35,891 nucleotides of DNA, taken from an uncultured Clostridia bacterium. Its GTDB lineage: Bacteria > Bacillota > Clostridia > Lachnospirales > Anaerotignaceae. A model generated the notes under the pieces. It searched no databases and had not been told where the DNA came from. It worked only from the letters and a program-made list of their open reading frames with translations. Made by a program: the position numbers and the translations under genes. The stretch is taken from assembly GCA_944377425.1 (NCBI GenBank), contig CALWEX010000017.1, positions 1 to 35,891 on the forward strand, read 5' to 3'. This document shows, piece by piece, positions 1-7,447 of this stretch; positions within the stretch are counted from its first letter, which is position 1; each line of letters opens with the position of its first letter.

Positions 1-2
1 AA

Positions 3-197
3 GGTATAGCAGAAGCACGAAAGCAGGGAAAATACAAGGGCAGAAAGGCAAAGAAACTGCCGGAATTTGAAGCTGTATATACTAGATGGAAAAACGGAGA
101 AATTACAGCTGTAAAGGCTATGAGTATCTTGGGGATATCTAAAAGCAGTTTTTATAGAAAGGTGAAAGGTCATCTATCATTATATGTTGAAAAATGA
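3..197 (+). CDS. C-terminal end of a small serine resolvase/invertase (5' end outside the window)
   Basis: The first 65 codons in this frame are open and end in TGA at 195-197. The translated tail begins GIAEARKQGKYKGRKAKKLP and ends with a short helix-turn-helix (ILGISKSSFYRKV). This is the typical C-terminal DNA-binding end of Tn3-type resolvases and DNA invertases. The catalytic domain would lie upstream of position 1, so its integrity cannot be judged. It is transcribed in the same direction as the rest of the element up to 7140 and was probably acquired with it. The HTH is intact and no frameshift is visible in the part present. The 244 bases between this stop and the next gene are extremely AT-rich and hold no recognisable gene. 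Confidence 0.8.
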   Translation, partial: GIAEARKQGKYKGRKAKKLPEFEAVYTRWKNGEITAVKAMSILGISKSSFYRKVKGHLSLYVEK

Positions 198-441
198 TAT
201 ACTAATATAAGGCAATAATTGTCTTAGCTCACCTCAATATTGTAAAATGCTATTATTTACCCCAAATTATAGAATTTTCTTTATAAATATAGTGCAAAAA
301 AGATTGATTTTGAAATAACTGAAAATATTTTCTGTACAAAGGTAAAAAAATATAAATTTAATATATCAAATAAAATTGATTAATGATAGATGAAAAAAAC
401 GATTAAAATATAGTAAAAATTTTATTATATGGAGCAGAATT

Positions 442-2391
442 ATGATTAAAGAAATATCCAATTTTAATATTACAAATAAAATAATACAATATGTCTCAGA
501 AATATCAGAATATGTAGGTGCACTTACGTTTAATAAAAGATTTTTAAAATGTAATAATACAGACGAAAATATAGTTATAAGCACAATACAAGGCTCCCTT
601 GCAGTTGAAGGAACTAATCTTACTAAGGAACAGATTGCCTCTTGCTTAAATAATAAACAGCCAAACATTTCTTATGATAATATTTTAAAAGTTAAAAATT
701 ATTATAATATGTATAAAGACATTGATAAGATTAATCCATATGACAGTAATTCATTAAACAATATTCATCTTATGCTGATGACAGGTATAGATAAAGACGC
801 TGGTAATTTTAGAAATTTAGATGAAGTAAACTATAAAGACAACTTAACAGAATATCAATATAGTTCTTATATTGTTAAGGAACTTTTAAAATGGACAGAG
901 GAAAGTAATCTTCATGTGCTTATAAAAAGTTGTCTGTTTCATTATGAATTTATATCAATGAAGCCTTTTAAAGATGGAAATGAAAGAACAGCAATGTTTT
1001 GGCATAATATTTTGCTTTTTAAATGGAGAGAAATATTTGGAGGCGTATCCATTGAATCAATAGTTTATAATATGATGCAGGAGTATAAAGATGCTTTTAA
1101 TTTATCAAAAAATAGTAATAATGCTACTGCATTTATAGAATTTATGCTGTTTGTCATAAAGACAGATCTTTTTAACATAGTTTTAGAAAAAAGGCTTTAT
1201 AGAGATAAATACCAACAAAGATGGATGAAAATAAGTAAATTTACAAAAGAAAATGAAGGAATAGTAAGAAATTCTGATGTAAGGTCTATGTTTAATGTTT
1301 CTTCTGCCACAGCAAATAGAATATTAAAAAAATTTGTTAAAGAAAAAAAGCTTATGTTATTAAAATATGGCTCATATTGGGCTTATAAAAACATTGAAAA
1401 TATTCCAATTTATTCAATAAGAAGTTTGTTGTGTAAAGTTATTTCGGAAGAACTTTCTATTGATGAAAATCAAATTAAACAAAATACAAACTTTGATTTT
1501 GAAAATATAGTTCGATCACTTTATTCGGTTTTAGATAAGATATTTGATGATAATAACTTGTGTAAACAATTATCTGAGGGCAAAAAAGAATATGTGCTTG
1601 ATTATAGAGCAAAGGATTTAATAAAGATATTATTTTACAAAGTAATAGAATTTAAAGATGAAAAATATATGAAAGATAATATTGAAGCTTGTGATTTTTA
1701 TATAGATGCTAAAAATAAAGAATTTGCCTTATTAAATTCATATATTGCAAATATAATATATGATCGTTATGCCGAAAATAAAGATAATATAGAAAGTAAT
1801 TTTGAAATGATTTTTTATAATGCTTTACAAAGTTATATCGATAGTTACAATGAATATTGTGATACGAACAAAAGAATAATGAATTATAATAGAAAAGAGT
1901 TTTCTTTTGAAGCTTATTATATAAATTGTGAAAATAAAAAAAGTTTTAGCATAGTTAAAGCATGGATTTTAATTCCAGGTTATGATAACTATAACGATTC
2001 TAAATTTATGTATTTTCCCGAAGTTGTAAAAGAACGAAATGTATTTAAAGAAAATGCTCATAAGTTTAGTGAAGAAGAACTAAAAGATTTTGTGGATAGT
2101 GTTTCAATGAGTTATATAGGACAATTCATGGTTTTCATTAATTTAGAGGAAAAAACAGAACGAGCATATGAAATGCTAAATAAATATTGTAAAGAATTGC
2201 TGCAAACAAAATTTAAAATAGAAACTGCTGAACCAATATTTTATTCTAAAGAATATAAGGTATATAATTCCCTTAAAATTTTTACGGTTATGTTTCCAGA
2301 TATTTTAGACAGGCTTATTAAAAAGTATGCTGTTGAAAGCTATAATATATATCTGTATAAAGACTGCAAACTAAATTTTGGAAAAAAATAA
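442..2391 (+). CDS. Fic-domain protein with N-terminal inhibitory motif, degenerate active site and long unknown C-terminal region
   Basis: This 649-residue protein starts at an ATG preceded by GGAG at 431-434. Residues 52-57 (SLAVEG) fit the Fic inhibitory-helix pattern S/T-x3-E-G/N. Residues 106-240 carry the Fic fold, including GNFRN at 121-125. The active-site loop at 174-182 reads KPFKDGNER where the family has HPFxDGNGR. The catalytic His is Lys174 (codon AAG) and the second Gly is Glu181, while Asp178, Gly179, Asn180 and Arg182 remain. A winged-helix segment follows at about 255-317 (NVSSATANRILKKFVKEKKL). Residues 320-649 match no family I recognise. Fic proteins usually transfer AMP from ATP to a target hydroxyl. 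With no catalytic His, this one may be inactive, act as a regulator or use different chemistry. It lies in an AT-rich mobile element, where Fic proteins often act as toxins or defence factors. Confidence 0.8.
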   Translation: MIKEISNFNITNKIIQYVSEISEYVGALTFNKRFLKCNNTDENIVISTIQGSLAVEGTNLTKEQIASCLNNKQPNISYDNILKVKNYYNMYKDIDKINPYDSNSLNNIHLMLMTGIDKDAGNFRNLDEVNYKDNLTEYQYSSYIVKELLKWTEESNLHVLIKSCLFHYEFISMKPFKDGNERTAMFWHNILLFKWREIFGGVSIESIVYNMMQEYKDAFNLSKNSNNATAFIEFMLFVIKTDLFNIVLEKRLYRDKYQQRWMKISKFTKENEGIVRNSDVRSMFNVSSATANRILKKFVKEKKLMLLKYGSYWAYKNIENIPIYSIRSLLCKVISEELSIDENQIKQNTNFDFENIVRSLYSVLDKIFDDNNLCKQLSEGKKEYVLDYRAKDLIKILFYKVIEFKDEKYMKDNIEACDFYIDAKNKEFALLNSYIANIIYDRYAENKDNIESNFEMIFYNALQSYIDSYNEYCDTNKRIMNYNRKEFSFEAYYINCENKKSFSIVKAWILIPGYDNYNDSKFMYFPEVVKERNVFKENAHKFSEEELKDFVDSVSMSYIGQFMVFINLEEKTERAYEMLNKYCKELLQTKFKIETAEPIFYSKEYKVYNSLKIFTVMFPDILDRLIKKYAVESYNIYLYKDCKLNFGKK

Positions 2392-2399
2392 ATGAATGA

Positions 2400-2451
2400 A
2401 AAAGCAAGCCGCAAAAAAGATTAAATTTAATCTTTTTTGCGGCTTGCTTTT
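2400..2451. terminator. Perfect 52-nt palindrome, probable bidirectional terminator
   Basis: Bases 2400-2425 are exactly reverse-complementary to 2426-2451, giving 26 paired positions with no designed loop. The GC-rich part is AAGCAAGCCGC and its complement, flanked by A and T tracts, so either strand would form a hairpin followed by a T run. It begins nine bases after the Fic stop codon. The most economical reading is a transcription terminator. An origin, a cruciform site or a protein-binding palindrome remains possible. Confidence 0.75.
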
Positions 2452-2577
2452 AGTTTTTCATATATTTGATTTAATAATAGTCAATTTTTATAAAATGATA
2501 TTTTTAATGTATAAAACAACTTATCATAAATATGAGCTCAAAAAACAACAAGGTACCTTGGGAACATGGAGTAAGCT

Positions 2578-4239
2578 ATGAGTAAAAAACACAATAAACT
2601 ATCAAAAAAATACAAAGACAAATCCCTAGAAGAGTTAATAAGAGATCAAAATAAAAATTATTTTTGGTTTGGAAATGATTTTTATGATGATGAATATAAT
2701 GGGGGTTTGAGTGAAAGTAACGAATATATATATTCCTGTGATGATTATATATATAATTCCAATGAAGCTGCTGAGGATACATATTTCTATGATGATTATA
2801 TATATAATTCCGAGGAAGATTGGGATGGAATTAATGAGGGTATATATTGCTTCAATAATAAGTACGATGAAGATATATATTCACACAATAATACATTTCT
2901 AACTTTAGGAAATACATATGTTGATGAATCTAAAAGTGCCATTCCAAACTACAAAATGTATGAAAGAATTTGTCAGCGATTTGAATTTGCAGTGTGTGAT
3001 GACAGCCAAATTTATGAGTATATACAAGAAAAGGGTTTATATATGAGGTTGAATAGCAGCGTTTTAGCAAAATTAGCTGCTGAGTCATTAACCTTTAGTG
3101 AAAATCAATCTGTAACAACATACAAGGTAAAACAGGTTGAAGAACGTATAAAACGTGAATGCAGCAAAAGGTTTACCTCAAATGATATAAATTCTAAAAA
3201 GTATTTATTAAATTGCTTAAATGGTGTTTTAAGCTTTGAAGATGGCAGTATAAAGCTATTGCCGCACTCATCAGAGTACATTTTTGATTACTGTATTGAA
3301 GCTGAATATGAAGAAGGTGTTATTTGTGAAGCAGAAAATTTTGAAAAATTTTGTTTAACCTCTTTGGGTGGGGTTGAAAGCAAAAAGAAACTTCTTTTAG
3401 AGTTTTTTGGTTATTGTCTTAGTGACAGTAATGATGCTAAAAAAATACTGTTTTTAAATGGAAAGCCAAATTCAGGAAAAAGCATTGCATTAAAGTTTTT
3501 ACAAAGATTGGTTGGTGAGGATAAAGTGTCAAATATACCAATTCATGAGTTGAGTACGCCTTTTAATCGTGCACAGCTTTTTGGAAAAAAGATTAACATA
3601 CAGGCTGAAATGAAAACATCACCTCTTAATGATATTTCTATTATTAAAGCAATTACAGGCGGAGATAGAATTACAGCAGAGTACAAAGGGCAAGATTCAT
3701 TTTCTTTTATGCCAAAGTGCAAACTTATTTTTGCTGGAAATGCTTTGCCTGCTGCAGCTGATTTTGAGGCTACAAAAGCCTTTACAAACAGGCTTGCGGT
3801 ATTGCTTTTTAACAAAAGTATTTCTGCCGAAGAACAAGACAAAGAACTTTTAGAAAAGCTTTGGGCTGAAAGAAATGAAATTTTTACATTATCTATAAAA
3901 GCGCTATTGGATTTAATTAATAGAGATTATGTTTTTACATCAAATGAAGATTCTGAAAGATTTATAGCTGCTTATTCTATGGATGCTGATCCTGTTGGGT
4001 GTTTTTTAAATGAAGAAATTAACTTTATACCAAGTGGTAATATTCCGGTAAGAGATTTTTATGAAAGTGTAAAGACATATTGTATACAAAACGGATTTTC
4101 TGTACCAAATGACAGGGATATAGGAAAGGCACTTTTGGAAAAATACAATATACCTAAAAAACGAATTAATAAAGACGGGTTAAACGTGTACAGATTTGTT
4201 GGCATAGACTATAAAGAAAGAGGTGAAAATAATGCCTAA
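2578..4239 (+). CDS. Phage/plasmid primase family (D5/P4-type) SF3 helicase with acidic Tyr-rich N-terminus
   Basis: This is a 553-residue replication protein. The SF3 helicase core is clear: Walker A GKPNSGKS at 295-302, Walker B INIQAEM at 339-345, sensor FAGN at 385-388, and the arginine in FTNRL near 405. Before it lies a D5_N-like segment at about 205-245 ([21 protein letters not shown]). A C-terminal winged-helix region at about 480-545 completes the P4/D5 layout. Residues 28-115 hold no primase motif. They are acidic and tyrosine-rich, with two DDYIYNS repeats. So the protein probably unwinds DNA at an element origin and either relies on host primase or has lost its own primase domain. 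The start ATG has GGAG about nine bases upstream. The stop lies inside the integrase gene, so the two are translationally coupled. Confidence 0.85.
   Translation: MSKKHNKLSKKYKDKSLEELIRDQNKNYFWFGNDFYDDEYNGGLSESNEYIYSCDDYIYNSNEAAEDTYFYDDYIYNSEEDWDGINEGIYCFNNKYDEDIYSHNNTFLTLGNTYVDESKSAIPNYKMYERICQRFEFAVCDDSQIYEYIQEKGLYMRLNSSVLAKLAAESLTFSENQSVTTYKVKQVEERIKRECSKRFTSNDINSKKYLLNCLNGVLSFEDGSIKLLPHSSEYIFDYCIEAEYEEGVICEAENFEKFCLTSLGGVESKKKLLLEFFGYCLSDSNDAKKILFLNGKPNSGKSIALKFLQRLVGEDKVSNIPIHELSTPFNRAQLFGKKINIQAEMKTSPLNDISIIKAITGGDRITAEYKGQDSFSFMPKCKLIFAGNALPAAADFEATKAFTNRLAVLLFNKSISAEEQDKELLEKLWAERNEIFTLSIKALLDLINRDYVFTSNEDSERFIAAYSMDADPVGCFLNEEINFIPSGNIPVRDFYESVKTYCIQNGFSVPNDRDIGKALLEKYNIPKKRINKDGLNVYRFVGIDYKERGENNA
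2739..2811 (+). repeat. In-frame 22-bp direct repeat in the helicase gene
   Basis: The 22 bases at 2739-2760 recur exactly at 2790-2811, 51 bases (17 codons) apart. Both copies encode DDYIYNS in the acidic N-terminal part of the helicase. A third, weaker copy of the GAATATATATATTCC type lies just before. The unit is very AT-rich (ATTATATATATAATT is itself palindromic). It could reflect slippage or be an iteron-like or melting element inside the gene. Confidence 0.75.
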
Positions 4240-5176
4240 AATTGAGTTTTTTATAGAAAAATGGATAGAAAAAAAGGAAGATTTTATATCTCCAAACACG
4301 CTGTTAAGTTATAAAAGAGCTTTAAGAATAATTGAAGGCTCAGAAGCACTTAATGTTTCCATTGATAAGATTTGTCCGTATAATCTTGAAATCTTTATAG
4401 AAGAGATTAAAGAAGTTTACAGCCCATCAACAATTAAAATTTGCACAGTAGTAGTTAAAGGCGGTCTTAATATTGCTAAAGAACAAGGATATATTGAAGA
4501 TATTCCTGTTTGGAAGGCAAATATAATTACAAATAACGAAAAAAGAGCTCTTGAAAAAGATGAGTTAGAAATATTTTTGAGCCTTATTAAAGGAAAAAGT
4601 TTTGGAAACTTACTTGCTTTTCAGGTATCAACAGGCATGAGGATAGGAGAAGTTATAGGGTTAACATGGGACTGCATAGATTTTGAAAGCCATGAAATAA
4701 ATATTGTTAAATCAGCCCGTCGTGAACAAAATAAAGTAATATCAGTTTTGCCTAAAAATAATAAATGCAGAAAAATTCCATTAAATAATATGGCAGAAGA
4801 GATACTTCTTAATCAAAGGGCTGTATATAGAAAACTTTGCTGCAGAAAGGGCTTTTATGAAAAAAATTTAGTGTTTCCAACAAAAGCCGGAAAATGCTAT
4901 GATACCTCTTTCTTAAATAAAAATTTAAAAGAAGTTTCCAGAAAGATGGAAGAATATTATTTTAAGAAAGGTATTAATAAAAAATTCAGCTTGTCAACAC
5001 ATATACTTCGCCATACATATGCAACACGTTTAATGGAAAAAGGTGTTTCTCTAAAAACAATATCAGAGCTTCTTGGTCATTCTTCCATAGTTACAACATC
5101 TGATACATATTGCCACGTTTCTGAGCAGCAAAAGAGCTTAGCAACAAATTTATTCCAAGTTTCAAGTCCATTATAA
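4232..5176 (+). CDS. Tyrosine site-specific recombinase (phage integrase family)
   Basis: This 314-residue integrase has a SAM-like core-binding domain at about 1-95 and a catalytic domain at about 105-305. All catalytic residues are visible: Arg137 (TGMRIGE), the Lys in the beta-turn near 178-181, His257 and Arg260 (HILRH), His283 (LLGHSS) and the nucleophile Tyr293 (TSDTYCHV). I chose the ATG at 4232 because AGAGGTG sits at a good distance before it. An in-frame GTG at 4223 is part of that ribosome site. The gene overlaps the helicase stop by 8 bases. A helicase-integrase pair like this is the core of many small integrative elements and phage satellites. It may mark an element nested inside the larger one that splits spoIIID. 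Its own attachment site was not identified. The 5177-5343 interval is AT-rich and shows only weak inverted repeats. Confidence 0.92.
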   Translation: MPKIEFFIEKWIEKKEDFISPNTLLSYKRALRIIEGSEALNVSIDKICPYNLEIFIEEIKEVYSPSTIKICTVVVKGGLNIAKEQGYIEDIPVWKANIITNNEKRALEKDELEIFLSLIKGKSFGNLLAFQVSTGMRIGEVIGLTWDCIDFESHEINIVKSARREQNKVISVLPKNNKCRKIPLNNMAEEILLNQRAVYRKLCCRKGFYEKNLVFPTKAGKCYDTSFLNKNLKEVSRKMEEYYFKKGINKKFSLSTHILRHTYATRLMEKGVSLKTISELLGHSSIVTTSDTYCHVSEQQKSLATNLFQVSSPL

Positions 5177-5343
5177 AACTATTTATAAAGATAGGATATA
5201 ATTTCAATATGTTTTAAATTATTTATTGGTTTTTGAAATTTAGACCTTAAAATATATGTATTTATAAGGGTTTTGCTGTGTTCCATAAATTTATAACATA
5301 TAGAAAAACCAGTACTCATGGAATTAAAGTTTATTGTAAAAAT

Positions 5344-5372
5344 TAATATTAGTTAGGCATATAGCATAATTT
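5344..5372 (+). promoter_or_regulatory. Candidate sigma-E-type promoter for the small ORF and large serine recombinase
   Basis: TAATATT at 5344-5350 matches the sigma-E -35 consensus KMATATT. After 14 bases comes CATAATTT at 5365-5372, which shares CATA and the final T with the -10 consensus CATACAMT. Transcription would begin near 5380, shortly before the AAGGAGG ribosome site at 5392-5398. The spacing fits, but the -10 matches only in part. Mother-cell sigma-E control is what a sporulation-timed excisionase would need. Confidence 0.45.
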
Positions 5373-5406
5373 TAAATATAAGCTTTTGGACAAGGAGGGC
5401 ATTGTT

Positions 5407-5553
5407 ATGAAAAGCAAAAGCATAAAATACATATTTCACGACGCAAATCCGCCCGAAATAACAGCCGAAAATTTACTTAAAGTTTTGGTTAAAGTTAATG
5501 CGGAGAAAGTTGAAAAAGTAATAAGTGAAAAGACAGCTAAAAAAGTTGTTTAA
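5407..5553 (+). CDS. Small 48-residue protein preceding the large serine recombinase
   Basis: This short gene starts at ATG 5407 with a near-perfect AAGGAGG at 5392-5398 and ends in TAA at 5551-5553. The product starts MKSKSIKYIFHDANPPEITA and continues as a Lys/Val/Glu-rich amphipathic helix (LLKVLVKVNAEKVEKVI). It has no signal peptide or membrane segment. It is separated from the recombinase by a hairpin and shares its strand. I do not recognise a named family. Position, size and charge would suit a recombination directionality factor or another recombinase partner. That is inference from context only. Confidence 0.75.
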   Translation: MKSKSIKYIFHDANPPEITAENLLKVLVKVNAEKVEKVISEKTAKKVV

Positions 5554-5563
5554 AGAAAGCTTC

Positions 5564-5597
5564 AAGCCACTTGCAAAAATGAGCGAGTGGCTTTTTA
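5564..5597 (+). terminator. Hairpin plus T tract between the small ORF and the recombinase (attenuator-like)
   Basis: AAGCCACTTGC at 5564-5574 pairs with GCGAGTGGCTT at 5583-5593 (11 pairs, one a T-G wobble), followed by five T. It lies only about 20 bases before the recombinase start. It would terminate most transcripts from upstream and limit recombinase expression to read-through. Confidence 0.7.
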
Positions 5598-5615
5598 TAT
5601 AATGAGGTGATATTA

Positions 5616-7151
5616 ATGAACATAGCAGCGTATTGCAGAGTTTCTACAGATAAAGAAGACCAGCTTAATAGTTTAGAAGCACAGAAGGAGTTTTTTATTG
5701 AATATGTAAATAGAACGGGTGATAACCTTGTAAAGCTATATGCTGATGAAGGAATATCCGGAACAAAAATTAAGAACAGAAAAGAATTTCTTAAAATGAT
5801 GTCAGATGCTGAAAAAGGGCTTTTTGATATGGTGGTAGTAAAAGATATTTCCCGTTTTGCAAGAAATACTGTTGATTTGCTTCAAAATATAAGAAAGTTA
5901 AAGGCATTAGGAATAGAAACGCAGTTTTTAACAGCAAATATGACAAGCATGGGAAACAGTGAGTTTGTTCTTACAATATTTGGAGCTCTTGCACAGGAGG
6001 AAAGTGCAAATACCTCTAAAAGGGTTAAGTTTGGAAAGAAGCTTAATGCTGAAAAAGGCAGAGTACCTAATATAGTATATGGCTATGATAAGACTATAGG
6101 TGACTACTTTAACCTTTCCATAAACAAAAAAGAAGCTGATGTAATTAAGCAGATTTTTAAATGGTATACCGAAGAAGGATATGGAGCTGTTAAAATAGCA
6201 AATATGCTTAATGAAAAAGGCTTAAAGACAAAGCGTAACTGCTCATGGAGCCAAAATGCTATATGCCGTATACTTACAAATGAGCTGTATACAGGAAAAG
6301 TTGTAAACGGTAAAGAGGAGATTATAGACTTTTTATCAGGCAGAAGGAAAGAAAAAGATGAAACCCAGTGGTTTGTAGTGGAAAAAGAAAATTTACGCAT
6401 AATTGATGATGATACATTTAAAAAGGCACGAGATATACTTAATTCAAGACATAATGCTTTTAAAATTACCCATGAAAGGCAAAGCAATAAACATCTTTTT
6501 TCCACATTGATTAAGTGTAAGGAATGCGGATGGTCTTTTAGAAGGGTTGTAAAGAAATATAAAAATACATATATAAGATGGGTGTGTTCAAGTCATAATG
6601 GACGTGGAGCAGACAGCTGCCCAAATGCCCAAACAATTGATGAGGACGAGCTTATAGAAGTTATTGAGGAATACTTTGCAGGAGTGCTTAAACAGAAGAA
6701 AAAAGTTATAGACAGCGTACTAATGGAGTTTAAAAAGGTCTATAAGGAAAAAGACGAAAATATGGAGCGTGAGAAGGAAATAACCCAAAACATTGCTAAA
6801 TTAAACAAAGCACGTCAAAAATATATGGATATGTATACCGATGATTTAATTACAAGGGAAGAACTTAATGAAAAAATAGGCGGAGCAAAAAAAGAAATTG
6901 AAAAACTTGAAGATGAGCTTAGAGTAATTTCGTACTACCTTACAAAAGGCGACCGGCTGGAAGAAATATTAAATGCTACATTTAAGGAAGTTGAGGATAT
7001 TACTGATGTAAGACAGATGACAAATGCACAATTAAGGAGTATAATAAAGAAAATTGAAGTTGATAAAGAAGGTACTGTAAATATATATCTTAGACTCTTT
7101 GATGATTTGGGTCTTGATGATACCGTTCTAATTAATAACAACCAAACATAA
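5616..7151 (+). CDS. Large serine recombinase, probable integrase/excisionase of the element in spoIIID
   Basis: This 511-residue protein has an N-terminal resolvase domain at 1-145 with the nucleophile Ser10 (YCRVSTDKEDQ) and the SRFARN segment at 79-84. A recombinase domain covers about 150-260. A zinc-ribbon domain has Cys301, Cys304, Cys324 and Cys335, and a coiled coil runs at about 370-450. All parts are present and uninterrupted, so it should be active. ATG 5616 is preceded by ATGAGGTG. An upstream in-frame GTG at 5607 is part of that ribosome site. The gene ends exactly where the spoIIID remnant begins, facing it. The same layout is known for the skin recombinase SpoIVCA beside the split sigK and for SprA in SPbeta. 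The likely job is to excise the element in the mother cell and rejoin spoIIID. Confidence 0.95.
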   Translation: MNIAAYCRVSTDKEDQLNSLEAQKEFFIEYVNRTGDNLVKLYADEGISGTKIKNRKEFLKMMSDAEKGLFDMVVVKDISRFARNTVDLLQNIRKLKALGIETQFLTANMTSMGNSEFVLTIFGALAQEESANTSKRVKFGKKLNAEKGRVPNIVYGYDKTIGDYFNLSINKKEADVIKQIFKWYTEEGYGAVKIANMLNEKGLKTKRNCSWSQNAICRILTNELYTGKVVNGKEEIIDFLSGRRKEKDETQWFVVEKENLRIIDDDTFKKARDILNSRHNAFKITHERQSNKHLFSTLIKCKECGWSFRRVVKKYKNTYIRWVCSSHNGRGADSCPNAQTIDEDELIEVIEEYFAGVLKQKKKVIDSVLMEFKKVYKEKDENMEREKEITQNIAKLNKARQKYMDMYTDDLITREELNEKIGGAKKEIEKLEDELRVISYYLTKGDRLEEILNATFKEVEDITDVRQMTNAQLRSIIKKIEVDKEGTVNIYLRLFDDLGLDDTVLINNNQT

Positions 7152-7161
7152 AGATATAACC
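7129..7161. other. spoIIID: Right attachment junction (attR-like) of the element in spoIIID
   Basis: The reading frame of the spoIIID remnant (phase 7150) is open back to a TAA at 7129-7131. SpoIIID-like sequence starts at ACC AAA CAT AAA GAT from 7141. The recombinase stop TAA is at 7149-7151. The crossover core must therefore lie within about 7132-7150, overlapping the last recombinase codons. The exact 2-base core cannot be set without the left end. Confidence 0.65.
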
Positions 7162-7290
7162 GACCGTGTTGAGCACATTAACCCTCAGCTTGCCCGCCAG
7201 GTAAGGTGTGTACTTGAAGTAAATAAGGCGGAAAGACACATACGAGGCGGCATAGCTACAAAAAATAAATACCTGCATATGAAAAAATAA
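7141..7290 (+). pseudogene. spoIIID: 3' half of spoIIID, separated from its 5' half by the integrated element
   Basis: The frame reads TKHKDITDRVEHINPQLARQ, then continues through NKAERHIRGGIATKNKYLHM to a stop at 7288-7290. This aligns with the second half of SpoIIID, whose family has ST-HKDLTERLPEINPDLA and RHLRGGEATKLKYK. The homology starts within the recognition helix of the HTH, and everything N-terminal to it is missing from the window. There is no start codon for this fragment, and it has no frameshift. It is therefore not a decayed gene but a clean 3' half. SpoIIID is the mother-cell regulator that acts after sigma-E and before sigma-K. I infer that the 5' half lies on the same strand left of position 1 and is rejoined by excision. 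Assignment to SpoIIID is strong. Functional rearrangement is inference. Confidence 0.85.
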
Positions 7291-7314
7291 TGTAAGTAAA
7301 TGTAAAATTATACT

Positions 7315-7352
7315 AAAATCCATGCAATATTTGTAATTGCATGGATTTTTTA
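7315..7352 (+). terminator. Rho-independent terminator after spoIIID
   Basis: AAAATCCATGCAAT at 7315-7328 pairs with ATTGCATGGATTTT at 7336-7349 around a 7-base loop and runs into T residues. It closes the reconstituted spoIIID transcript. Confidence 0.9.
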
Positions 7353-7371
7353 TGTTATTTTGAGTAAAAGT

Positions 7372-7400
7372 TTGCTATATTGTACGTTATCGTTTATAAT
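7372..7400 (+). promoter_or_regulatory. Sigma-A promoter for the aldo/keto reductase
   Basis: TTGCTA at 7372-7377 and TATAAT at 7395-7400 are separated by 17 bases, about 48 bases before the chosen start codon. Confidence 0.65.
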
Positions 7401-7447
7401 TAAAATAATTTCATTGGTATAAAATGAGAAAGGTAGGTAAAGTTATA

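Noticed and set aside
2396-2581. 61-codon ORF after the Fic gene
   Set aside because: It is read through the perfect 52-nt palindrome and lacks a ribosome site. It is explained by the terminator.
7132-7323. Minus-strand ORF over the recombinase end and spoIIID remnant
   Set aside because: It is a shadow of the spoIIID fragment, with no ribosome site and no recognisable product.
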